Positions 7,272 to 16,400 of a DNA stretch of 64,000 bases are shown piece by piece. The notes under the pieces are model-generated. The model did not search any database, was not told the DNA's origin, and was given only the letters and a program-made list of their open reading frames with translations. This stretch comes from Streptomyces soli (lineage in GTDB: Bacteria; Actinomycetota; Actinomycetes; Streptomycetales; Streptomycetaceae). A program made the translations under genes and the position numbers. How positions within the stretch are numbered: position 1 is the first letter of the stretch; each line of letters begins with the position of its first letter. The DNA lies in contig NZ_RJVR01000253.1 of NCBI RefSeq assembly GCF_003999195.1, positions 1 through 64,000 of the forward strand, written 5' to 3'.

Positions 7272-9011
7272 TTACGCGTCGTAGACGTCGGCCCGGATCG
7301 GGTCGGCGCCCTGGACGAGGTTGCTGAGCAGCGTCGAGCGGCCGGTGAACTTCTCGGTGTCGACGCCGTGGTCCTCCAGCACCTGGATAGCGGCGCTGTG
7401 CACCGCGCGCAGCACGGGCGTGGCGGCGCGCAGCGCGTCGTCGGCCATGAAGCGGTGCTTCCAGGGCTTGTCGGCCCAGGTGTGGCGCAGCCCGAAGGGC
7501 TCGGGGAGGACCAGCTTGCCGCCGAGGAAGTCCAGCAGCGGCGGATACCAGGTGAGCGGGGCGCGGGCGGCGAGCCGTACGACGTCGTCGCTCTTGAGTA
7601 GCGGTAGCGGGACCTTCTTGGTCTCCCAGAACCTGATGGACTTGGCGACCTCCTTCTCGGAGGGCTCCGGCGCGGTGGTGAACAGGGAGTGCACCGGACC
7701 CAGCGCGTGCCCGGTCACTTCCACCCGCAGGGTGCTCGCCAGGACGGTGACGGTGACCATGAAGGTGATCACCAACTGGCCGCCGTTGAGGATGAGCTGG
7801 ACGCCCAGGTAGTGGCGGTTGCCCGCACCGATCTGCTGCTCGTTGCAGATCCGCTGGATCTCGAAGTCCTTGACGGTGAAGCCCTCGATCTCGGCGCCGG
7901 TCGGCCGGGCGACCTTCTTCGCCCCGGGGCCTATCGCGCCGACGACCCAGTGCCGTATCGACAGCTTCGAGAACCCGCCGGTGTGCAGCGGGCCGCGCTC
8001 CAGCTCGCGCAGCCGGCCGTGGATCGCCTTGATCACGTCCCAGCTGCGGAAGCCGTGGATCTCGGCGATGCCGGCGCGCGGCACCAGCTCCTCGGCCAGG
8101 CTCCAGGTGGCCCAGCGGGCGCCCATCCCGAGGAGTCCCTTGGGCCCGGCGTAGAAGACGATGTTGCTCTGCTGCTCCTGGGAGAGCTTGGCCAGGTTCT
8201 GCCGCAGCTGCTCGGCCCGGGTCTCGTTGGGGTTGCGGGGCACCGCCTCGGGGATCTTGGCGCCGACGCCGGAGCCCGACACCAGGCCCGCCCAGCGGTC
8301 CCGCAGGTCCAGGGCCGTACGCTCGCAGATCCGCTTCGCCCAGTACCAGCCCAGCACCGGGGCGAGCATCATCACCCGCAGATACTGCTGCCAGAAGCCG
8401 CTCAGCGGCGGGTTGACCACGAACAGCACCGCGAGGAAACCGACGACCAGCAGCACGATCCCGCCGAGCACCCCGGCGGTCGTGCCCTTCTCGCCGCTCT
8501 TCTCGCGGGCCTTCTCGATGGTGCTGCGCAGTTGGAAGGCCCCGAACCAGATGAGGACGCCGGGCAGGAAGAGCAGCCCGAAGAGGGCGGTCACCAGGGT
8601 GAGTCTGGAGTCGCGTTCCTGGCGTATGCGGTTGGCGGCGAGGCAGTGCTCGACGACGGTCTGGGGCTCGGCGCCGAAGGACTGGATGAGCTCTTTGCGG
8701 TCGCCGCCCAGCATCCGTACCTGGACCGCGCGGGCGAAGGCCTCTCCGAGCCGTGGTTCCAGGAGGGAGAGCTTGCCCTTCTTGAACTCGGTGGGCGTGG
8801 CCGGTATCCGGTCGGCCTCCGGTTTGTCCGCGTCCAGCGCGACGAACTTCTCGACCGTGTGGTCCCTCTCGTCGCGGTACGCGGCCGACGCGAGCGCCTG
8901 TGTCGCGGCGGTCTGCCCGTCGGTGCCGGTGAGCGGGACCTGCGCCCCGGGGCTCAGAAAGTCGAACTCCGAACTGGCGAACCCTGAGAGACCAGCCACT
9001 ACCGCCCCCAT
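7272..9011 (-). CDS. Multi-pass membrane protein of unknown function
   Basis: The product is 579 aa, with no recognised family. A short hydrophobic N-terminus (GAVVAGLSGF) could be a signal anchor. A hydrophilic segment of about 110 residues follows, then strong hydrophobic stretches (LTLVTALFGLLFLPGVLIWF; GVLGGIVLLVVGFLAVLFVV), a weaker one at MMLAPVLGWYW, and a late one at QLVITFMVTVTVLASTL near residue 430. The C-terminal 130 residues are soluble. ATG 9011 is taken as the start because upstream codons look non-coding and lack a ribosome binding site, but no strong site precedes 9011 either. It is convergent with the HIT gene and lies downstream of the EF-G2 gene. Confidence 0.6.
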   Translation of the reverse strand: MGAVVAGLSGFASSEFDFLSPGAQVPLTGTDGQTAATQALASAAYRDERDHTVEKFVALDADKPEADRIPATPTEFKKGKLSLLEPRLGEAFARAVQVRMLGGDRKELIQSFGAEPQTVVEHCLAANRIRQERDSRLTLVTALFGLLFLPGVLIWFGAFQLRSTIEKAREKSGEKGTTAGVLGGIVLLVVGFLAVLFVVNPPLSGFWQQYLRVMMLAPVLGWYWAKRICERTALDLRDRWAGLVSGSGVGAKIPEAVPRNPNETRAEQLRQNLAKLSQEQQSNIVFYAGPKGLLGMGARWATWSLAEELVPRAGIAEIHGFRSWDVIKAIHGRLRELERGPLHTGGFSKLSIRHWVVGAIGPGAKKVARPTGAEIEGFTVKDFEIQRICNEQQIGAGNRHYLGVQLILNGGQLVITFMVTVTVLASTLRVEVTGHALGPVHSLFTTAPEPSEKEVAKSIRFWETKKVPLPLLKSDDVVRLAARAPLTWYPPLLDFLGGKLVLPEPFGLRHTWADKPWKHRFMADDALRAATPVLRAVHSAAIQVLEDHGVDTEKFTGRSTLLSNLVQGADPIRADVYDA

Positions 9012-9179
9012 CCATGCACGCCGACAGGCGAGTTGCCCGCCCGGCCCATTCCCCGTCGGCGGACCAGGCACACCTTCTGATCTGCCCACACAGCGTATAT
9101 GCGCCGGACGCGGCGCGTCAGCGGACCGGCGCATCAGGCCTGTTCACGCGCCGGGCCACCAACGGAACGCGCCCACCCG

Positions 9180-11396
9180 CTACTTGCCGGCCGCCTCCTG
9201 CTGGAGCAGCTTCGTCGCGAGCTGCGGCGGCATCGGCTCGTGCCGGGTGTACTCGCGGCTGTAGCGCCCGGTGCCGTGGGACAGCGACCGCAGGTCCACG
9301 GCGTAGCGGCTGATCTCGATCTCCGGCACCTCGGCCCGTACGAGCGTGCGTCCCGGCCCGGCGGGCTCGGTGCCCAGGACCCGGCCCCGGCGCCCGGACA
9401 GATCGCTCATCACTGGGCCCACGTACTCGTCGGAGACCAGCACCTTGATCTCGTCGACCGGTTCGAGGAGGTGGATACGGGCCTCGGTCGCCGCCTCCCG
9501 CAGGGCGAGCGCGCCCGCCGTCTGGAAGGCGGCGTCGGAGGAGTCCACCGAGTGCGCCTTGCCGTCGGTGAGGGTGACCCGGATGTCGACCACCGGGAAG
9601 CCGAGCGCGACCCCCCGGGCGGCCTGGGTGCGGATACCCTTCTCCACCGAGGGGATGAACTGCCGGGGCACCGCGCCGCCGACGACCTTGTCGACGAACT
9701 CGATGCCCGAGCCGACCGGCAACGGCTCGACCTCGATCTCGCAGATGGCGTACTGGCCGTGGCCGCCGGACTGCTTGACGTGCCGGCCGCGCGCCGCGGT
9801 CCGGTCGCCGAAGGTCTCCCGGAGCGACACCTTGTGCGGCACGCCGTCGACCTGGACCCCGTAACGGCTGCGCAGCCGCTCCAGGGCCACGTCGACATGG
9901 GCCTCGCCCAGGCACCACAGCACCACCTGGCGCGTGTCGGGGTTCTGCTCCAGCCGCATGGTCGGGTCCTCGGCGACCAGCCGGGACAGGCCGACCGACA
10001 GCTTGTCCTCGTCCGCCTTGCTGTGCGCCTCGATGGCGACCGGCAACAACGGCTCGGGCATCACCCAGGGCTCCATCAGCAGCGGGTCGTCCTTGGCGGA
10101 CAGCGTGTCGCCGGTCTCGGCGCGGCTGAGTTTGGCGACGCAGACCAGGTCGCCGGCGATCGCGTGCGGCACGTTGCGCTGCTGCTTGCCGAAGGGCGAG
10201 GACAGCGCGCCGATCCGCTCGTCGACGTCGTGGTCCTCGTGACCCCGGTCCTCCAGGCCGTGCCCGGACACATGCACCGTCTCGTCCGGCCGCAGCGTGC
10301 CGGAGAACACCCGCACCAGGCTGATCCGGCCGACGTACGGGTCGGAGGAGGTCTTGACCACCTCCGCCGCGAGCGGCCCGTCCGGGTCGCAGGTCAGCGA
10401 CGCGCGCGGCTTGCCCTGCGGGGTGGTGACGGGCGGCACCTCGCGCTCCAGGGGGGTCGGGAAGCCACCGGTGATCAGCTCCAGCAGCTCCACGGTTCCG
10501 ATGCCCTGCTTGCAGCCCTCGGCGGCCGGGGCGGCGGCGAGCACCGGGTGGAACGAGCCCCTCGCCACGGCCCGTTCGAGGTCCTGGATGAGGGTCTTGA
10601 GGTCCAGCTCCTCACCGCCGAGGTAGCGCTCCATGAGGGTCTCGTCCTCGCTCTCGGCGATGATCCCCTCGATGAGCCGGTTACGGGCCTCGTCGATCCG
10701 CGCCAGCTGGTCGGCGTCCGGGTCGCTCTCGGCGCGCTCGCCGGAGGAGTAGTCGAAGACCCGCCGGGTCAGCAGCCCGGTCAGTCCGGTGACCGGCGCA
10801 TGGCCGTCCGGGCTCTCCTCGCCGTGCAGCGGCACGTAGAGCGGGAGCACGGTCTCCGGGGAGTCGCCGCCGAGGACCTCGCGGCAGGCCTCCGTCATGT
10901 CGTCGAAGTCGGCCCGCGCCGACTCCAGGTGTGTGATGACGACCGCGCGCGGCATGCCGACCGCCGCGCACTCGTCCCACACCATGCGGGTCGCCCCGGA
11001 CAGCGTCTCCGGGCCCTCCGCCGCCGAGACGACGAAAAGGGCCGCGTCCGCTGCCCGCAGACCGGCTCTGAGTTCCCCGACGAAGTCGGCGTATCCGGGA
11101 GTGTCGAGGATATTGACCTTGATACCGCCCCACTCCAAGGGTACGAGTGACAGCTGTACCGAGCGTTGCTGGCGGTGTTCGATCTCGTCGTGGTCGGAGA
11201 CCGTGGTCCCGTCGGCCACATGCCCGGCGCGGTTCACCGCACCGGTGGCCAGGGCCAGGGCCTCGACCAGTGTTGTTTTTCCCGAACCGCTGTGGCCGAC
11301 CAGCACCACGTTCCGAATGTCGTCGGGCCGTCGGGCCTGGCCGGCCGCCGGTGCCCTTCCGGCGGCTCCTGTATTTGTCTGGTTCCTGTCGCCCAT
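9180..11396 (-). CDS. Elongation factor G-like protein (EF-G2 type) with altered GTPase motifs
   Basis: The product is 738 aa with the full EF-G domain order: GTPase (1-280), domain II, III, IV (around HVKQSGGHGQYA) and V. G1 is GHSGSGKT (34-41). G3 is DTPGY, where Tyr102 replaces the His that activates water in canonical EF-G. The G4 position reads THLE (155-158) instead of NKxD. The lineage is called EF-G2 in Actinobacteria, and the mycobacterial member is reported to bind but barely hydrolyse GTP. The true role is uncertain. ATG 11396 is preceded by a GA-rich site (GGGAGG/GAGG). Longer upstream reading is spurious. Confidence 0.85.
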   Translation of the reverse strand: MGDRNQTNTGAAGRAPAAGQARRPDDIRNVVLVGHSGSGKTTLVEALALATGAVNRAGHVADGTTVSDHDEIEHRQQRSVQLSLVPLEWGGIKVNILDTPGYADFVGELRAGLRAADAALFVVSAAEGPETLSGATRMVWDECAAVGMPRAVVITHLESARADFDDMTEACREVLGGDSPETVLPLYVPLHGEESPDGHAPVTGLTGLLTRRVFDYSSGERAESDPDADQLARIDEARNRLIEGIIAESEDETLMERYLGGEELDLKTLIQDLERAVARGSFHPVLAAAPAAEGCKQGIGTVELLELITGGFPTPLEREVPPVTTPQGKPRASLTCDPDGPLAAEVVKTSSDPYVGRISLVRVFSGTLRPDETVHVSGHGLEDRGHEDHDVDERIGALSSPFGKQQRNVPHAIAGDLVCVAKLSRAETGDTLSAKDDPLLMEPWVMPEPLLPVAIEAHSKADEDKLSVGLSRLVAEDPTMRLEQNPDTRQVVLWCLGEAHVDVALERLRSRYGVQVDGVPHKVSLRETFGDRTAARGRHVKQSGGHGQYAICEIEVEPLPVGSGIEFVDKVVGGAVPRQFIPSVEKGIRTQAARGVALGFPVVDIRVTLTDGKAHSVDSSDAAFQTAGALALREAATEARIHLLEPVDEIKVLVSDEYVGPVMSDLSGRRGRVLGTEPAGPGRTLVRAEVPEIEISRYAVDLRSLSHGTGRYSREYTRHEPMPPQLATKLLQQEAAGK

Positions 11397-11664
11397 GTGT
11401 GCCTCGCCTCCCGGTCGCGCACGAGCTCGCGCTCGTACGGGCACTTCTCGGGACGCCACGGGAGACCGCTCAGGGCGGCCTCTTCGACGCCCGCGGTAAT
11501 TCGACCTTCCCACGCCCGTCACGGTGCGTCCATACGTCGTACGTGCGCGGGGAAATACCGGAAGGGCGGCAGCCGCACGCATTTGGCGCAGCGCGGCTGG
11601 CTACGATGGGCCAGCCGGTGGCCGACGGGGCCGCCGCAGCAATCCACCGACCTCCGGGAAGGCC

Positions 11665-12333
11665 ATGCTGAACAAGTACGCGCGTGCTTTCTTCACGCGT
11701 GTTCTCACGCCGTTCGCCGCATTTCTGCTGCGCCTGGGCGTGAGCCCCGACGCCGTGACCCTGATCGGCACCGGCGGCGTGATGGCGGGCGCGCTGGTCT
11801 TCTACCCCAGGGGCGAGTTCTTCTGGGGCACGGTGGTGATCACCCTGTTCGTCTTCTCCGACCTGGTGGACGGCAACATGGCCCGCCAGGCCGGCGTCTC
11901 GAGCCGCTGGGGCGCCTTCCTCGACTCCACCCTCGACCGGGTCGCCGACGCCGCGATCTTCGGCGGCCTGGCACTCTGGTACGCGGGCGGTGGCAACGAC
12001 CTCGTCCTGTGCGCGGTGACCATCTTCTGCCTGGCCAGCGGCCAGGTCGTGTCGTACACCAAGGCGCGCGGCGAGAGTATCGGCCTGCCGGTCAACGTCA
12101 ACGGCCTGGTCGAGCGCGCCGAGCGGCTGGTCATCTCGCTGGTCGCCTGCGGTCTGTCCGGGTTGCACAAGTTCGGCGTCCCCGGCATCCAGTACCTGCT
12201 GCCCATCGCCCTGTGGATCGTGGCCGTCGGCAGCCTGGTCACCCTCGGCCAGCGCGTCGTCACCGTACGCCGCGAGGCCTTCGAGGCCGACGCGGCGGCG
12301 GCCCGGAAGCCGGAAGGGAGCGGGGCGGCGTGA
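11665..12333 (+). CDS. pgsA: Phosphatidylinositol phosphate synthase (CDP-alcohol phosphotransferase)
   Basis: The product is 222 aa and a membrane protein. It carries the full CDP-alcohol phosphotransferase signature: D66, D69-G70, A73-R74, G83, D87 and D91. Hydrophobic helices surround it. In actinobacteria this member joins CDP-diacylglycerol to inositol phosphate, the first step to phosphatidylinositol and its mannosides. GGGAAGG precedes ATG 11665. The following patA and pimA genes overlap at 4 nt each, which fixes the pathway assignment. The product is often misannotated as PG-phosphate synthase. Confidence 0.9.
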   Translation: MLNKYARAFFTRVLTPFAAFLLRLGVSPDAVTLIGTGGVMAGALVFYPRGEFFWGTVVITLFVFSDLVDGNMARQAGVSSRWGAFLDSTLDRVADAAIFGGLALWYAGGGNDLVLCAVTIFCLASGQVVSYTKARGESIGLPVNVNGLVERAERLVISLVACGLSGLHKFGVPGIQYLLPIALWIVAVGSLVTLGQRVVTVRREAFEADAAAARKPEGSGAA

Positions 12334-13241
12334 AGGAGCGGCTGACCGATGCCCTGTACGGAGCCGGCTGGGGCGCCGTCAAGCGCCTCCCGGAGCCGGT
12401 GGCGAACCGCCTCGGGCGGGACATCGCCGACCTGGCCTGGCGGCGGCGCGGCAAGGGCGTGGCCCGGCTGGAGTCGAACCTGCGCCGGATCGTGCCGGAC
12501 GTCGACGAGGAGCGGCTGCGCGAGCTGTCCCGGGCCGGCATGCGCTCGTACCTGCGCTACTGGATGGAGTCCTTCCGGCTCCCGGCCTGGAGCCAGGAAC
12601 GGGTCCGCGACGGCTTCGAACCCAAGGACATCCACTACCTCACCGACGGCCTCGCCAGCGGCCGCGGAGTCATACTCGCCCTCCCGCACATGGGCAACTG
12701 GGACCTGGCCGGCGCCTGGGTCACCACCAAGCTGGAAACCCCCTTCACCACCGTCGCCGAGCGCCTCAAGCCCGAGACCCTCTACGACCGCTTCGTCGCC
12801 TACCGCGAGAGCCTCGGCATGGAGGTCCTGCCGCACAACGGCGGCGAGGCCTTCGGCACCCTCGCCCGGCGCCTGCGGGCCGGCGGCCTGGTGTGCCTGG
12901 TCGCCGACCGCGACCTGTCCTCCTCCGGTGTCGAGGTCGACTTCTTCGGCTCCGCCACCCGCATGCCGGCCGGCTCCGCCCTGCTGGCCCAGCAGACCGG
13001 CGCCCTGCTGCTGCCGGTCACCCTCTGGTACGACGACTCGCCCGTCATGCGGGGCCAGGTCCACGCGCCCATCGAGGTGCCCGAGCACGGCTCCCGTACG
13101 GAGAAGACCTCCGTCATGACCCAGGCCCTGGCCGACGTCTTCGCCGCGCGCATCGCCGAGCACCCCGAGGACTGGCACATGCTCCAGCGGCTCTGGCTCG
13201 CCGACCTCGACTCTGATCGCTCCGGAACGGAGAAGCCTTGA
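12330..13241 (+). CDS. patA: Phosphatidylinositol mannoside acyltransferase
   Basis: The product is 303 aa of the LpxL/HtrB-like lysophospholipid acyltransferase superfamily. The catalytic H-x4-D is H120 and D125 in LPHMGNWDLAG. The family moves an acyl chain onto the mannose of phosphatidylinositol mannosides at the inner membrane face. It starts at GTG 12330, inside the pgsA stop (GTGA), and its own stop overlaps the pimA TTG. Annotation pipelines often label it lipid A lauroyl acyltransferase, which makes no sense in this Gram-positive setting. Confidence 0.88.
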   Translation: MKERLTDALYGAGWGAVKRLPEPVANRLGRDIADLAWRRRGKGVARLESNLRRIVPDVDEERLRELSRAGMRSYLRYWMESFRLPAWSQERVRDGFEPKDIHYLTDGLASGRGVILALPHMGNWDLAGAWVTTKLETPFTTVAERLKPETLYDRFVAYRESLGMEVLPHNGGEAFGTLARRLRAGGLVCLVADRDLSSSGVEVDFFGSATRMPAGSALLAQQTGALLLPVTLWYDDSPVMRGQVHAPIEVPEHGSRTEKTSVMTQALADVFAARIAEHPEDWHMLQRLWLADLDSDRSGTEKP

Positions 13242-14398
13242 GGATCGGGATCGTCTGCCCGTACTCGTGGGACGTCCCAGGTGGCGTCCAGTTCCACGTC
13301 CGCGACCTCGCCGAGCATCTGATCAAGCTCGGCCACGAGGTCTCCGTCCTCGCCCCAGCCGACGACGAGACCCCGCTGCCGCCCTACGTCGTCTCCGCCG
13401 GCCGCGCCGTCCCCGTCCCGTACAACGGCTCGGTCGCCCGCCTCAACTTCGGCTTCCTGTCCGCCGCCCGGGTCCGCCGCTGGCTGCACGAGGGTGCCTT
13501 CGAGGTCATCCACATCCACGAGCCCATGTCGCCCTCGCTCGGCCTGCTGGCCTGCTGGGCGGCCCAGGGGCCCATCGTCGCGACCTTCCACACCTCCAAC
13601 CCCCGCTCCCGGGCCATGATCGCCGCGTACCCGATCCTCCAGCCCGCCCTGGAGAAGATCAGCGCCCGCATCGCCGTGAGCGAGTACGCCCGCCGCACGC
13701 TCGTCGAGCACCTGGGCGGCGACGCCGTCGTCATCCCGAACGGCGTCGACATCGGCTTCTTCGCCGACGCCGAGCCCAACCCGGACTGGCAGGGTGACAC
13801 GATCGGCTTCATCGGCCGCATCGACGAGCCCCGCAAGGGCCTGCCCACGCTGATGCGCGCCCTGCCGAAGATCCTCGCCGGGCGGCCCGGCGTCCGGCTC
13901 CTCGTCGCCGGCCGCGGTGACGAGGACGAGGCCGTCGAGGACCTCCCCGCAGCCATGCGCGACCGCGTCCAGTTCCTCGGCATGGTCAGCGACCACGACA
14001 AGGCCCGCCTCCTGCGCAGCGTCGACCTCTATGTCGCCCCCAACACCGGCGGCGAATCCTTCGGCATCATCCTCGTCGAGGCCATGTCCGCCGGCGCGGC
14101 CGTCCTCGCCAGCGACCTCGACGCCTTCCGCCAGGTCCTCGACGGCGGCTCCGCAGGCGACCTCTTCCCCGTCGAGGACGCCGACGCCCTCGCCACCTCC
14201 GCCCTCCGCCTCCTCGCCGACCCCGCCCGCCTCTCCGAACTCCGCGAGCTCGGCAGCCGCCACGTCCGCCGCTTCGACTGGTCCACCGTTGCCGCGGACA
14301 TCCTCTCCGTCTACGAGACCGTCACCGCCGGCGCCGCCCACGTCGCCGAGGACGAACGCATCAGCCTCCGCGCGCGGTTCGGCCTGGCCCGCGACTGA
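13238..14398 (+). CDS. pimA: GT4 glycosyltransferase, phosphatidylinositol mannosyltransferase
   Basis: The product is 386 aa. It is a GT-B fold GT4 enzyme with an N-terminal WDVPGGVQFHV glycine loop, a nucleotide-binding C-domain (GFIGRIDEPRKGLPTL) and the E-x7-E region GGESFGIILVEAMSAG. It adds the first mannose from GDP-mannose to phosphatidylinositol. The start is TTG 13238, overlapping the patA stop (TTGA), with GGAG upstream; no ATG or GTG lies nearby in frame before the conserved start. A repeat-rich gap follows. Confidence 0.9.
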   Translation: MRIGIVCPYSWDVPGGVQFHVRDLAEHLIKLGHEVSVLAPADDETPLPPYVVSAGRAVPVPYNGSVARLNFGFLSAARVRRWLHEGAFEVIHIHEPMSPSLGLLACWAAQGPIVATFHTSNPRSRAMIAAYPILQPALEKISARIAVSEYARRTLVEHLGGDAVVIPNGVDIGFFADAEPNPDWQGDTIGFIGRIDEPRKGLPTLMRALPKILAGRPGVRLLVAGRGDEDEAVEDLPAAMRDRVQFLGMVSDHDKARLLRSVDLYVAPNTGGESFGIILVEAMSAGAAVLASDLDAFRQVLDGGSAGDLFPVEDADALATSALRLLADPARLSELRELGSRHVRRFDWSTVAADILSVYETVTAGAAHVAEDERISLRARFGLARD

Positions 14399-14735
14399 TT
14401 TCCGACGCCGCCGCCCGCTCGCCTGAGGCGGGAAGGGCTGGCCCAACCCGGTGGGCAAAATCAGCCCGTCCGGCGTTTGAGGACCTGGGGGCACTCTCCC
14501 CCAGACTCCGTCCGGGGGGACCCCCACCAGCCTTCCCCCTGGCTTCGCCGGGGGCACTCTCCCCCAGCCTTCGGCCGGTGGGGGTGCCCCCGGCGAAGCC
14601 AGGGGGAGGACCCCCACCCAGCCGCCAGGCTGGGGGAGGACCCCCACCCAAACGAAGGTTTGGGGGAGAGCCCGGTTTCGGGAAGGGGCGGGGCGGGGGA
14701 AATGCCCGCCGCAGGCGAAGCCGCACCACCGCACG
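14399..14735. repeat. Intergenic cluster of GC-rich palindromic mini-repeats
   Basis: No gene is seen here. The centre is a large palindrome: 14534-14557 pairs perfectly with 14584-14607 over 24 bp, with a second smaller palindrome in its loop. Two more hairpins follow: CCCAGCC/GGCTGGG at 14618-14635 and CCCAAAC/GTTTGGG at 14646-14664. An arm with GGTTTCGGGAAGGGGCGGG (14673-14691) recurs near 45.9 kb (inverted) and 58.2 kb. Pieces of the same palindromes reappear inside coding sequences near 16.4, 52.8 and 53.2 kb. The cluster may also terminate pimA transcription. Confidence 0.85.
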
Positions 14736-14753
14736 GCGGTAGCCTTGCCGCCC

Positions 14754-15302
14754 GTGACCACCACCATCATTTGGGTCGCGGTAGCGATCATCGCCGTCGG
14801 CCTGTACCTGAGCTGGACGGCCGGCCGCCTGGACCGCCTGCACGCCCGCATCGACGCGGCCCGCGCCGCGCTGGACGCGCAGCTGCTGCGCCGCGCCTCC
14901 GTGGCGCAGGAGCTGGCGACGGCAGGCGTACTGGACCCGGCCGCGAGCATCGTGCTGTACGAGGCCGCGCACGCCGCGCGCCAGGCCGAGGTCGAGCAGC
15001 GCGAGGTGGCGGAGAGCGAGCTGAGCCAGGCGCTGCGGGCGGTGTTCGCGGAGCCGGACGCGGTGGAGGCCGTACGGGAGGCCCCAGGCGGGGCGGAGGC
15101 GGAGCGGGAGTTGACGCATGCCGTGCGCCGGGTGCCCATGGCGCGCCGCTTTCACAACGACTCCGTGCGCGCGGCCCGCGCCCTGCGCCGGCACCTCGCG
15201 GTCCGCTGGTTCCGGCTCGCCGGGCATGCGCCGTCGCCGGCGACGTTCGAGATGGACGACGAGCCGCCGGCCCTGCTCACCGCGGACGGTTCAGGCCACT
15301 GA
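14754..15302 (+). CDS. Membrane-anchored coiled-coil protein (weakly LemA-like)
   Basis: The product is 182 aa. A single N-terminal membrane helix (residues 4-22) is followed by a long charged Ala/Glu/Arg helix ([20 protein letters not shown]) and a second helical region, then an acidic tail. The layout, a short outside N-terminus plus helical bundle, recalls LemA proteins, but the key LemA motifs are not clear. GTG 14754 is the likely start; a TAGCCT -10-like element lies nine bases upstream, so the mRNA may be leaderless. A TTG at 14745 is the alternative. It lies between pimA and pdxS, and its function is unknown. Confidence 0.6.
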   Translation: MTTTIIWVAVAIIAVGLYLSWTAGRLDRLHARIDAARAALDAQLLRRASVAQELATAGVLDPAASIVLYEAAHAARQAEVEQREVAESELSQALRAVFAEPDAVEAVREAPGGAEAERELTHAVRRVPMARRFHNDSVRAARALRRHLAVRWFRLAGHAPSPATFEMDDEPPALLTADGSGH

Positions 15303-15403
15303 CGACGGATTGGCCCTTTTCCGGTCCACTTCGTAAGGGCGAGGATGAGAGTGCAGGAGCAGTAGCGACTGCGAGCCACTACTCAGTTTCCAGTGAGGTC
15401 CCC

Positions 15404-16318
15404 GTGTCCAGCACGTCCTTCAGCAGCACCCAGACTCCCGAGACCGGCACCGCCCGCGTCAAGCGCGGCATGGCCGAGCAGCTCAAGGGCGGCGTGATCA
15501 TGGACGTCGTCAACGCCGAACAGGCGAAGATCGCCGAGGACGCGGGCGCCGTCGCCGTCATGGCCCTGGAGCGGGTCCCCGCCGACATCCGCAAGGACGG
15601 CGGCGTGGCGCGCATGTCGGACCCGAACATGATCGAAGAGATCATCGACGCCGTCTCGATCCCGGTCATGGCCAAGTCCCGCATCGGCCACTTCGTCGAG
15701 GCCCAGGTCCTCCAGGCACTCGGCGTGGACTACATCGACGAGTCCGAGGTACTCACCCCCGCCGACGAGGTCAACCACAGCGACAAGTGGGCCTTCACCA
15801 CCCCCTTCGTCTGCGGTGCCACCAACCTGGGCGAGGCCCTGCGCCGCATCGCCGAGGGCGCCGCCATGATCCGCTCCAAGGGCGAGGCCGGCACCGGCAA
15901 CGTCGTCGAGGCGGTCCGCCACCTCCGCCAGATCAAGAACGAGATCGCCCGGCTCCGCGGCTACGACAACAACGAGCTGTACGCCGCCGCCAAGGAGCTG
16001 CGCGCCCCGTACGAGATCGTCAAGGAGGTCGCCGAGCTCGGCAAGCTCCCGGTCGTGCTGTTCTCCGCCGGTGGCGTGGCCACCCCCGCCGACGCCGCGC
16101 TGATGCGTCAGCTCGGCGCCGAGGGCGTCTTCGTCGGCTCCGGCATCTTCAAGTCCGGCGACCCGGCCAAGCGCGCCGCCGCGATCGTGAAGGCCACCAC
16201 CTTCTACGACGACCCGAAGATCATCGCGGACGCGTCCCGTAACCTCGGCGAGGCCATGGTCGGCATCAACTGCGACACCCTGCCCGAGACCGAGCGGTAC
16301 GCCAACCGCGGCTGGTAA
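15404..16318 (+). CDS. pdxS: Pyridoxal 5'-phosphate synthase, synthase subunit
   Basis: The product is 304 aa. The catalytic residues of the PdxS (Pdx1/SnzP) barrel are present: D34 in MDVV, K91 in AKSRIGHF and K159 in RSKGEAGTG. It condenses ribose 5-phosphate, glyceraldehyde 3-phosphate and ammonia into PLP, with ammonia delivered by PdxT from glutamine. GTG 15404 is the start. About ten residues precede the usual Bacillus N-terminus, which is normal for Streptomyces. pdxT follows after a hairpin. No PdxR-type regulator is adjacent. Confidence 0.97.
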   Translation: MSSTSFSSTQTPETGTARVKRGMAEQLKGGVIMDVVNAEQAKIAEDAGAVAVMALERVPADIRKDGGVARMSDPNMIEEIIDAVSIPVMAKSRIGHFVEAQVLQALGVDYIDESEVLTPADEVNHSDKWAFTTPFVCGATNLGEALRRIAEGAAMIRSKGEAGTGNVVEAVRHLRQIKNEIARLRGYDNNELYAAAKELRAPYEIVKEVAELGKLPVVLFSAGGVATPADAALMRQLGAEGVFVGSGIFKSGDPAKRAAAIVKATTFYDDPKIIADASRNLGEAMVGINCDTLPETERYANRGW

Positions 16319-16338
16319 CCACCGGCAGACGCACCATT

Positions 16339-16367
16339 GATGGGCAGGCCGCGACGGCCTGCCCATC
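16339..16367 (+). terminator. Hairpin between pdxS and pdxT
   Basis: Bases 16339-16351 pair with 16355-16367 (13 bp, loop CGA). There is no T-run. It may reduce read-through into pdxT or set the pdxS:pdxT ratio. Confidence 0.55.
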
Positions 16368-16400
16368 CGCCGTAGAACACATCGGAGAGGTCCGCACCCC

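Noticed and set aside
9099-11150. 683-codon open frame on the forward strand
   Set aside because: Antisense to the EF-G2 gene, which has clear conserved motifs.
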